11,731 nucleotides of DNA from an uncultured Bacillaceae bacterium (GTDB taxonomy: Bacteria > Bacillota > Bacilli > Bacillales > Caldibacillaceae). Position numbers and translations under genes: made by a program. Under the pieces are notes generated by a model. That model was not told the origin of the DNA. It did not search any database and saw nothing but the letters and a program-made list of their open reading frames with translations. The stretch lies in NCBI GenBank assembly GCA_937951955.1, contig CALGAD010000093.1, positions 1-11,731 of the forward strand. The letters run 5' to 3'. Shown in pieces: positions 6,747 to 11,731 of this stretch (position 1 is the first letter of the stretch; each line of letters opens with the position of its first letter).

Positions 6747-6763
6747 ATAAGCGTGACGCTTAT
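6747..6763. promoter_or_regulatory. 17-bp palindrome next to the yitT-family promoter, operator-like
   Basis: ATAAGCGTGACGCTTAT has perfect 8-bp arms around a single central G. Its last base is the first base of the putative -35 TTGACC. A one-base centre cannot fold into an RNA hairpin with full arms, so a binding site for a dimeric repressor is the likelier reading. The regulator is unknown. Confidence 0.5.
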
Positions 6764-6792
6764 TGACCGTTGTTTCTTCACCATGCTAAAGA
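6763..6792 (+). promoter_or_regulatory. Promoter of the yitT-family gene
   Basis: TTGACC (6763-6768) and TAAAGA (6787-6792) are 18 nt apart, and TG at 6784-6785 makes an extended -10. The predicted start is near 6799, a leader of about 24 nt that holds the ribosome site AAGGAG (6810-6815). Confidence 0.45.
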
Positions 6793-6822
6793 CAGCTCGG
6801 ATTTTGTGCAAGGAGAATTGGA

Positions 6823-7689
6823 ATGGCGAAAAAGAATCGAAATCGGATACGCAATATAAAAAGAAGAAGGTTATTGAATTATGTATACGTGTTTGTCGGA
6901 GCAGCGATCGTAGCGATTTCCTTTAATGTATTATTGCTCCCCAATGAAATCGCCTCCGGAGGCGTAAGTGGAATCAGCACGATTTTATATGGACTGTTCG
7001 GCTGGGAACCGGCTTATGTCCAGTGGGCGTTAAATATCCCGTTATTTCTTGCCGGGATTATCATCCTGGGCTGGGAATTCGGCGTTAAAACGTTAATCGG
7101 AACGATATTCTTACCCTTTGTCGTTTATTTAACAAAAGACTGGGATCCGTGGACACTGAATCCGCTATTAGCAGCTATTTTCGGCGGGATGGGAGTTGGT
7201 CTTGGTGTTGGAATTGTATTCCGCGGCAATGCTTCAACAGGAGGAACCGATTTAGCTGCACAAATTTTGGCGAAATATACCCATTTATCGCTCGGTATGT
7301 GTGTGGCGATCATCGATGGTTTGATTGTACTTGCTGCCTCTCTTGTTTTTAATATTGAAAAAGGCTTATTTGCCTTGATCGGTTTATACATAACGAGTAA
7401 AACGATCGATATCGTTCAGATCGGCTGGAATCGCTCGAAAATGGTGCTGATCATTACAAAGGAAGAGGAGAAAATTCGCAAGACAATTTTAGAAGAGATT
7501 GATCGAGGGTTAACAAAAATTTTATCTTACGGTGGTTTTACGAAGGAAAAGCGTCCGATTTTAATGGTCGTCATTGATTCGGCGGAATTCACCACGTTAA
7601 AACAAGCAGTTTCCGAGATTGATCCCGATGCGTTCGTTATCGTTGTTGATGCCTCCGAAGTTTTAGGCAAAGGGTTTAAGCTCGAATAA
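6823..7689 (+). CDS. yvjA: YitT-family membrane protein (YvjA-like)
   Basis: This 288-residue protein belongs to the YitT family: an N-terminal multi-span membrane domain (DUF161) and a C-terminal soluble domain (DUF2179). After a basic N-terminus (residues 3-16, Lys/Arg-rich), membrane segments appear at about 18-38, 47-60, 65-84, 88-104, 113-133 and 160-177. Family-typical motifs are GGVSGIS at 46-52 and RGNASTGGTD at 134-143. The DUF2179 part is about 207-285. The molecular function of the family is not established; some members have been proposed as transporters. Start: AAGGAG 6810-6815, seven nt before the ATG. The symbol rests on synteny with the B. subtilis prfB-cccB interval. Its stop codon abuts the cccB promoter. 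Confidence 0.9.
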   Translation: MAKKNRNRIRNIKRRRLLNYVYVFVGAAIVAISFNVLLLPNEIASGGVSGISTILYGLFGWEPAYVQWALNIPLFLAGIIILGWEFGVKTLIGTIFLPFVVYLTKDWDPWTLNPLLAAIFGGMGVGLGVGIVFRGNASTGGTDLAAQILAKYTHLSLGMCVAIIDGLIVLAASLVFNIEKGLFALIGLYITSKTIDIVQIGWNRSKMVLIITKEEEKIRKTILEEIDRGLTKILSYGGFTKEKRPILMVVIDSAEFTTLKQAVSEIDPDAFVIVVDASEVLGKGFKLE

Positions 7690-7710
7690 AAAATACGGTC
7701 ATGTTATAAT
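7682..7710 (+). promoter_or_regulatory. Promoter of cccB
   Basis: TGTTATAAT (7702-7710) is a perfect extended -10, with a weak -35 TCGAAT at 7682-7687, 17 nt upstream. It overlaps the stop codon of the preceding gene. A start near 7717 would leave only about 16 nt before the cccB ATG and exclude the upstream TTG at 7712 from the transcript. Confidence 0.6.
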
Positions 7711-7732
7711 TTTGCCCAAAGGGGTGAAGAGA

Positions 7733-8053
7733 ATGAAACGGAGAAGGGGACTGTTTCTTTCAGGGTTGCTCCTAGTATTGATACTGGCAGCCTGTGGAGG
7801 AAATGGAGATTCCAGTGGCTCAGGTGGAGAAGTAACAACGACTGGGGAAACTTTGTTTGCCCAAAGCTGTGCCAGCTGCCATGGAAAGGATTTGCGAAGT
7901 GGTTATGCACCGGATTTAAGTGACATTGGTGCCAAATATTCTGCCGAAGAAATTAAGGAAATCATCGAAAATGGAAAAGGCCAGATGCCACCTGGAATTC
8001 TAAAAGGTGATGAAGCGATGGCAGTGGCCGAATGGTTAGCGGAACAAAAATAG
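7733..8053 (+). CDS. cccB: Cytochrome c551, membrane-anchored lipoprotein
   Basis: This small c-type cytochrome carries electrons on the outer face of the membrane. From ATG 7733 it has 106 residues. A lipoprotein signal occupies 1-20 (RRR at 3-5, then a leucine-rich core) with lipobox LAAC, so Cys21 would be lipid-modified. A Gly/Ser-rich linker covers 22-38. The heme c site is CASCH at 46-50, with His50 as axial ligand, and the distal ligand is likely Met85 in GQMPPG. Size and layout fit Bacillus CccB (about 110 residues). The ribosome site AAAGGGGTGA (7718-7727) sits 5 nt before ATG 7733; a TTG at 7712 would add seven residues but overlaps this site. The gene has its own promoter and terminator. 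Confidence 0.95.
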   Translation: MKRRRGLFLSGLLLVLILAACGGNGDSSGSGGEVTTTGETLFAQSCASCHGKDLRSGYAPDLSDIGAKYSAEEIKEIIENGKGQMPPGILKGDEAMAVAEWLAEQK

Positions 8054-8066
8054 AATAGTGATCAAG

Positions 8067-8098
8067 AAAAGCCATGGGATATCCATGGTTTTTGTTTT
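8067..8098 (+). terminator. Terminator of cccB
   Basis: AAAAGCCATGG (8067-8077) pairs with CCATGGTTTTT (8083-8093) around a 5-nt loop, with one G-U. The T-rich tail continues as GTTTTT. Confidence 0.92.
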
Positions 8099-8161
8099 TG
8101 CCAGAAAAAGTTCATGAGCTCCGACTTTCATTCTAAATGCTTAGAAACTACTTTTCACCTA

Positions 8162-8190
8162 TTTAAAATGGTACTATTTTCTCATATAAT
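8162..8190 (+). promoter_or_regulatory. Sigma-A promoter of ftsEX, distal
   Basis: TTTAAA (8162-8167) and a perfect TATAAT (8185-8190) are separated by 17 nt. The -35 matches four of six consensus bases. The start would be near 8197. The TTCTAA-N4-TTAGAA palindrome ends 15 nt upstream of the -35. Confidence 0.6.
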
Positions 8191-8299
8191 AGATTAGAGA
8201 TTATTCGACAGGACTGAGCATATATTTACAATATTTTTAATAATGTTGCCATTGAAATATAACTGTAAAAATTTCTCAGCATTAATTGTAAAATTGTGA

Positions 8300-8308
8300 T
8301 GTTATAAT
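8300..8308 (+). promoter_or_regulatory. Extended -10 promoter of ftsEX, proximal
   Basis: TGTTATAAT is a perfect extended -10 with no good -35 at the expected place. It would start transcription near 8315, about 70 nt before ftsE. Confidence 0.5.
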
Positions 8309-8386
8309 AAGAAATATGTAAGAATATGACGAAAGTCTGAAAGGGATAACCTACTAAACTACTAACTTCTAAATAGGTGATTTTTC

Positions 8387-9073
8387 ATGATTATAATGAA
8401 AGACGTGTATAAGAAATATCCGAATGGTGTTGTCGCCGTTAATGGGATAGATGTGGAAATTGATCAAGGTGAATTTGTTTACGTCGTCGGACCAAGTGGA
8501 GCCGGTAAATCAACGTTTATTAAAATGATGTACCGAGAAGAAAAACCGACGAAAGGAACGATTATCGTTAATGGCGTCGATTTGACGAAATTGAAAGACA
8601 GGAAGGTTCCGCTTTTTCGACGCAGCCTTGGCGTGGTCTTTCAGGATTTTAAATTATTGCCGAAATTGACGGTTTTTGAAAATGTTGCCTTTGCCCTTGA
8701 AGTCATTGAAGAGTCACCTAAGACAATCAAGAAAAAGGTAATGGAAGTTCTCGATTTAGTACATTTGAAACATAAAGCAAGAATGTTTCCGTCTGAATTA
8801 TCCGGCGGTGAACAGCAGCGGGTATCCATTGCCCGGTCGATCGTGAACAACCCGCGCCTTGTGATTGCTGACGAACCGACAGGTAATCTGGATCCGGAAA
8901 CGTCAAAGGATATTATGGATATTTTTGAACGAATTAATGCAAGTGGAACAACGATCGTCATGGCAACCCATAACCGGGAAATCGTTGATACGATTAAACA
9001 TCGTGTCATTGCGATAGAAAACGGAATAATTGTCCGGGACGAGCAACGAGGTGAATACGGCTATGAAATTTAG
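8387..9073 (+). CDS. ftsE: Cell-division ABC ATPase FtsE
   Basis: FtsE is the cytoplasmic ATPase that, with FtsX, converts ATP hydrolysis into activation of cell-wall hydrolases outside the membrane. The 228 residues match the family. Motifs in order: Walker A GPSGAGKS at 35-42, Q-loop Gln86, ABC signature LSGGE at 138-142, Walker B VIADE at 159-163, D-loop NLD at 167-169 and switch His195. The segment GVVFQDFKLLPKLTVFENVA (82-101) is typical of FtsE. Start: AGGTGAT 8375-8381 before ATG 8387. Its 3' end overlaps ftsX by 11 nt, so the two are translated together. Confidence 0.97.
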   Translation: MIIMKDVYKKYPNGVVAVNGIDVEIDQGEFVYVVGPSGAGKSTFIKMMYREEKPTKGTIIVNGVDLTKLKDRKVPLFRRSLGVVFQDFKLLPKLTVFENVAFALEVIEESPKTIKKKVMEVLDLVHLKHKARMFPSELSGGEQQRVSIARSIVNNPRLVIADEPTGNLDPETSKDIMDIFERINASGTTIVMATHNREIVDTIKHRVIAIENGIIVRDEQRGEYGYEI

Positions 9074-9956
9074 AACGTTCGGACGTCATTTGAAGGAAAG
9101 TTTTAAGAGCATTTTCCGAAACGGTTGGATGACTTTTGCATCCTTGAGTGCCGTGACGGTTACCTTGGTGCTCGTAGGTGTGTTTTTAGTCTTAATCATG
9201 AATATCAATGCCGTGGCGACATCCATCGAAGAAGATGTTTCCATCAAAGTATTGATTGATACAACTGCAACAGAGGAACAACAGAAAGACCTCGGTGAAG
9301 CCATTCGCAATATTCCTGAAGTCGATACCGTGGAATATTCATCGAAGGAAAATGAGTTAGATTCTTTAATTCAAAGTTTTGGTGAAGAAGGGTCCATTTT
9401 CAAGCTCTATGAACAGGATAACCCATTGAATGATGCATATATCGTTGAAGCGAAAAATCCACAAGATACTTCGAAAGTAGCGGAGACGATTAAAAAATTG
9501 GATTATGTTCAGGATGTCAATTATGGACAGGCCCAGGTTGATAAATTGTTCAAGATCATTGAATATGGCCGGAATTTCGGTGCGATTTTAATTGCCGGGC
9601 TATTTTTGACAGCCATTTTCCTAATTTCGAATACGATTCGGATTACGATTGTTGCGAGAAAGCAAGAAATTGAGATTATGCGTTTGGTCGGAGCGACCAA
9701 CTGGTTTATTCGCTGGCCATTATTACTTGAAGGACTATGGCTCGGTATTCTCGGTTCGATTATCCCGATTACATTTATCTTTATCACATATAAAAATATT
9801 TACGACTACTTACAACCAAGATTGGAAGGAAGTTTCATAGAGATATTGGACTTCAATCCCTTTGCCTTCCAGATTTGCGGTCTGTTGTTATTGCTCGGGT
9901 GTGTCATTGGTGTTTGGGGTAGTATGATGTCCGTACGGAGATTCCTGAAAGTTTAA
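9063..9956 (+). CDS. ftsX: Cell-division membrane protein FtsX
   Basis: FtsX is the membrane partner of FtsE and passes its signal to extracytoplasmic hydrolases. From ATG 9063 it has 297 residues and four membrane segments: about 25-46, 172-191, 220-243 and 267-287. Between the first two lies a large outside domain (about 47-170), the part that contacts regulated hydrolases or their coiled coils in other species. The N-terminus KFRTFGRHLKESFKSIFRNG is typical. The start is chosen because GAGGTGA (9048-9054) sits eight nt before ATG 9063; an upstream in-frame start at 9030 would add 11 residues unlike the family and lacks a ribosome site. It overlaps ftsE by 11 nt and is followed by a stem-loop, then the M23 peptidase. 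Confidence 0.96.
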   Translation: MKFRTFGRHLKESFKSIFRNGWMTFASLSAVTVTLVLVGVFLVLIMNINAVATSIEEDVSIKVLIDTTATEEQQKDLGEAIRNIPEVDTVEYSSKENELDSLIQSFGEEGSIFKLYEQDNPLNDAYIVEAKNPQDTSKVAETIKKLDYVQDVNYGQAQVDKLFKIIEYGRNFGAILIAGLFLTAIFLISNTIRITIVARKQEIEIMRLVGATNWFIRWPLLLEGLWLGILGSIIPITFIFITYKNIYDYLQPRLEGSFIEILDFNPFAFQICGLLLLLGCVIGVWGSMMSVRRFLKV

Positions 9957-9962
9957 TAGTGT

Positions 9963-10005
9963 ATCGTCTCTCCTTTTTCCATCACATATCAAAAGGAGAG
10001 GCGAT
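9963..10005 (+). other. 15-bp intercistronic stem-loop between ftsX and the M23 gene
   Basis: ATCGTCTCTCCTTTT (9963-9977) pairs with AAAAGGAGAGGCGAT (9991-10005) over 15 bp with one G-U; the loop is 13 nt. No T-run follows (GTTATT), so it is not a standard terminator. It may stabilise the ftsEX mRNA 3' end, mark an RNase processing point, or lower expression of the gene downstream. The right arm holds AAAGGAG, a ribosome-site-like sequence. Confidence 0.7.
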
Positions 10006-10039
10006 GTTATTAAAAAATATAGATTTACAAATTACATAG
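10004..10039 (+). CDS. Possible 11-codon leader ORF before the M23 gene
   Basis: ATG at 10004 is preceded by AAAAGGAG (9991-9998) at a workable distance and reads MLLKNIDLQIT before TAG at 10037-10039. Both the ribosome site and the start codon lie in the right arm of the 15-bp stem-loop. A chance ORF this short is likely, and no family is recognised. Confidence 0.18.
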   Translation: MLLKNIDLQIT

Positions 10040-10053
10040 AAAAGGCAGTGTTG

Positions 10054-10071
10054 GGAGGATACGGAGGATAC
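10054..10071 (+). promoter_or_regulatory. Tandemly duplicated ribosome binding site of the M23 gene
   Basis: The 9-mer GGAGGATAC occurs twice head to tail (10054-10062 and 10063-10071), directly before G and the ATG at 10073. The second GGAGG is 5 nt from the ATG and the first 14 nt, so the proximal copy is likely the one used. It appears to be a small tandem duplication. Confidence 0.8.
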
Positions 10072-10072
10072 G

Positions 10073-11365
10073 ATGCGAACCAAAAGAATATTTGCGATTG
10101 TCGTTACTTTAGTGCTTGGCTTGAGTGTTTTACCTGGAGCTTCCCCGGTTGTTGCTTCAAGTAAACTATCCGATTTAGAAAAACAAAAATCGGAGCTTAA
10201 TGAAAAAAGAAGAGAAATAGATAAAGAGAAACAAGAAAAAGAGGAAAAAATTAAAGAGCTAGAAGGGCAAATATCTGGTGTTGAAGCTGAAGTCAGGAAG
10301 CTAGATGAAGAAATTCAAGCGATCTTACAGGCGATTCAAAAAACAGAATACGATATACAAGAGAAAAATGGCGAAATCGCCGAGCTCCAAGAGAGTATTC
10401 AAGTGTTGGAAGAACGAATTGCGGAACGGGATAAACTGCTTAAAGAGCGTGCCCGGTCGTTACAAGCAACTGGAGGGGCTATTAGCTATTTAGATGTTCT
10501 TTTGGGCGCAAATAGTTTTACCGATTTTATCAGTCGGGCTACCGCCGTATCGACCATAATTGAAGCGGACAAAAATATATTGGATGAACATAAAAAAGAT
10601 CACAAAGAATTAAGAGAAAAGAAACAGTTATTAGAAGATGAGAAACAAGAACTTGAGGCGTTGAAAAAACAACAAGAACAGCAGAGAAGCACGTTCGAAA
10701 GTAAAAAAGCAGAACAAGAAAAGTTGTTGGCTCAATTAGAAAAAGAAGTTGAAGCTCATGAAGAGCATGTCATGAGTTTAGAAGAAGAAAAACAAGTGTT
10801 GGCCAATCAAGAAGCTGCAATTAAAAAGGCGATTGAACTGGAGAAAAAACGCATCGAAGAAGAACGGAAAAAAGCGGAAGAAAGAAAGAGAAAGGCAGCT
10901 CAAACCTCCAGTTCAGGAGGGGCTGGGGGATCCAATGCCGACCAATCGTATGTGGCTCCATCGAATAGTGGCATGATTCGCCCGACGAGTGGTCCAGTCA
11001 CGAGTGAATTTGGCTGGCGCTGGGGAAGAATGCATGCAGGAATTGATATCGGTACGCCAATTGGTACCCCGGTCTATGCAGTAGCCGATGGGGTGGTCAC
11101 AAACTCCTATTATTCTTCGAGTTACGGTAACGTTGTGTTTATTTACCATCCGAATGTTAATGGCAAGGCTTATGAGACTGTCTACGCTCACCTCGATTCA
11201 CGGGCTGTCAGCACCGGGGAAGTGGTTAAAAAAGGACAGTATATCGGAGCATCAGGAAACACTGGCCGTTCGACAGGTCCCCATCTTCATTTTGAAGTCC
11301 ATCTTGGACGCTGGAACGCGGCTAAATCCAATGCGATTAATCCACGCAGTATGATCAACTTCTAA
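10073..11365 (+). CDS. Secreted coiled-coil M23 (LytM/EnvC-like) peptidoglycan endopeptidase
   Basis: The 430 residues have three parts. A signal peptide covers about 1-29 (MRTKR, hydrophobic core, cut near VVAS). A long Glu/Lys/Gln-rich coiled coil covers about 32-277, broken near 130-160 by a less charged stretch. After a Gly/Ser linker (about 279-290) comes a C-terminal M23 domain (about 300-430). Its zinc ligands are probably His321 and Asp325 (HAGID) and His406, with His404 (HLHFE) and His373 (YAHLD) as catalytic residues, so it looks active. This is the layout of EnvC-type proteins; B. subtilis FtsEX instead controls CwlO, a coiled-coil NlpC/P60 enzyme. Position directly after ftsEX suggests FtsEX-controlled wall cleavage. 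Unlike EnvC, a non-enzymatic activator, the active-site set here is complete. Start: GGAGG 10063-10067. Confidence 0.92.
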   Translation: MRTKRIFAIVVTLVLGLSVLPGASPVVASSKLSDLEKQKSELNEKRREIDKEKQEKEEKIKELEGQISGVEAEVRKLDEEIQAILQAIQKTEYDIQEKNGEIAELQESIQVLEERIAERDKLLKERARSLQATGGAISYLDVLLGANSFTDFISRATAVSTIIEADKNILDEHKKDHKELREKKQLLEDEKQELEALKKQQEQQRSTFESKKAEQEKLLAQLEKEVEAHEEHVMSLEEEKQVLANQEAAIKKAIELEKKRIEEERKKAEERKRKAAQTSSSGGAGGSNADQSYVAPSNSGMIRPTSGPVTSEFGWRWGRMHAGIDIGTPIGTPVYAVADGVVTNSYYSSSYGNVVFIYHPNVNGKAYETVYAHLDSRAVSTGEVVKKGQYIGASGNTGRSTGPHLHFEVHLGRWNAAKSNAINPRSMINF

Positions 11366-11382
11366 TAGAATCAAGTTTTCAT

Positions 11383-11426
11383 AAAGACAAGTGGTGCAAA
11401 AGTCATTTTCGCCACTTGTCTTTTTA
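11383..11426. terminator. Terminator of the M23 gene
   Basis: AAAGACAAGTGG (11383-11394) pairs perfectly with CCACTTGTCTTT (11412-11423), with two further inner pairs including a G-U, and runs into TTTTTAG. The A-rich left edge gives some activity on the other strand too. Confidence 0.93.
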
Positions 11427-11481
11427 GTTTCAGGAAAAGTGAATCACTGAGCTAGGATTTTTTTGAAAATGGGGAAGGGGT

Positions 11482-11640
11482 TTTCGCGAAAGTCAGGTCA
11501 CCATTCGCGAAACGGGAAGGATAGATCGCGAAAGAAGAATGCTGATTCGCGAAAAGAACAAGATTAATCGCGAAAGCATCCTTTAGAATATGCGAAACAA
11601 ATGCTAAAATCCGCGAAAATATCCTATAATTCCGCGAAAG
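11482..11640 (-). repeat. Array of eight CGCGAAA-type elements at 21-bp period, inverted copy (array 2)
   Basis: Core starts are 11485, 11506, 11527, 11548, 11569, 11591 (as TGCG), 11612 and 11633; steps are 21 except one of 22 (11569 to 11591). The conserved part on the + strand is CGCGAAA, the reverse complement of TTTCGCG in array 1, so the two arrays point in opposite directions. Spacers are unrelated to each other. The last three units lose the 5' half of the palindrome (ATGCGAAA, CCGCGAAA, CCGCGAAA). Stops and the 22-nt step break any long reading frame. It lies between the terminators of two converging transcripts. Confidence 0.96.
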
Positions 11641-11678
11641 ATAATAGATACTTCACATTCTCCGGCAAGTTACGCAAT

Positions 11679-11709
11679 AAAAAAGACGTGTACTTAATTG
11701 TACACGCCC
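11679..11709 (-). terminator. Minus-strand terminator of a gene to the right
   Basis: On the minus strand, CGTGTAC (11706-11700) pairs with GTACACG (11693-11687) around a 6-nt loop, with G-U and G-C pairs outside. T, C and then a run of six T follow toward 11679. It faces the M23 terminator, implying converging transcription. Confidence 0.7.
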
Positions 11710-11716
11710 GTATAAA

Positions 11717-11731
11717 TTAATCATCTAAATC
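11717..11731 (-). CDS. Possible last codons of a converging minus-strand gene (partial)
   Basis: The minus strand from the window edge reads GAT TTA GAT GAT TAA (Asp-Leu-Asp-Asp, stop), ten nt before a terminator hairpin. Four codons cannot identify a product; the placement before a terminator is the only support. Confidence 0.3.
   Translation of the reverse strand, partial: DLDD

Larger units (their letters stand above)
8099..8386. other. AT-rich regulatory region before ftsE
   Basis: No gene is seen in these 288 nt. The region holds a small palindrome TTCTAA-N4-TTAGAA (8131-8146), two candidate promoters (8162-8190 and 8300-8308) and a leader of up to about 190 nt. The ftsE ribosome site AGGTGAT (8375-8381) is at its end. 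Confidence 0.6.

Noticed and set aside
6690..6926. 78-residue frame overlapping the prfB terminator and the start of the yitT-family gene
   Set aside because: It begins inside the terminator hairpin, lacks a ribosome site and overlaps a well-supported gene in another frame.
7712..7732. TTG start of cccB at 7712
   Set aside because: It overlaps the ribosome site of ATG 7733 and probably lies upstream of the transcription start set by TATAAT at 7705-7710.
9030..9062. Upstream start of ftsX at 9030
   Set aside because: GAGGTGA at 9048-9054 points to ATG 9063, and the extra 11 residues do not look like FtsX.
11482..11640. Repeat protein encoded by the array (21 nt equals seven codons)
   Set aside because: Stops occur in the frames examined, one step is 22 nt, no ribosome site is present, and only the core rather than codon positions is conserved.

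Overview
This window looks like chromosomal DNA from a low-to-moderate GC Gram-positive bacterium of the family Bacillaceae. The grounds are the gene order hpf - secA - prfB - yitT-family - cccB - ftsE - ftsX (as I recall it from Bacillus subtilis), strong AGGAGG-type ribosome binding sites, a lipoprotein cytochrome c551, and sigma-B and sigma-H promoter sequences before hpf. The genus cannot be fixed from the sequence alone. All complete genes are on the + strand.

Layout. 1-770: the long ribosome hibernation factor hpf, with tandem sigma-B-like and sigma-H-like promoters and a strong terminator. 849-2071: two overlapping half-size chromate-transporter (CHR) genes, sitting between hpf and secA. 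2072-4900: secA with an extended -10 promoter, a leader with three possible stem-loops, and a terminator. 4900-5537: a gene-free stretch with a seven-unit array of TTTCGCGAA-type elements at exactly 21 bp spacing, then a promoter with an operator-like palindrome and a strongly self-complementary segment (5322-5443) that could be a structured RNA. 5538-6736: prfB, read through a programmed +1 frameshift, then a terminator. 6747-8098: a YitT-family membrane protein and the lipoprotein cytochrome cccB. 8054-11423: ftsE and ftsX, a 15-bp stem-loop, and a secreted coiled-coil M23 peptidase with its terminator. 11423-11731: a second 21-bp periodic array in the opposite orientation (eight units), then a minus-strand terminator and perhaps the last codons of a converging gene.

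How the parts work together. Most of the block is core housekeeping: ribosome hibernation (hpf), protein export (secA), translation termination (prfB), respiratory electron transfer (cccB), and cell-wall remodelling. FtsE and FtsX form an ABC-type complex that controls wall hydrolases from across the membrane. The peptidase next to them has a signal peptide, a long coiled coil and a complete LytM/M23 active site, so it is a likely FtsEX-controlled hydrolase.

The least explained elements are the two TCGCGA arrays. They lie only in intergenic DNA, keep a 21-bp period (two turns of B-DNA) with unrelated spacers, are inverted relative to each other, and bracket the prfB-to-M23 block.
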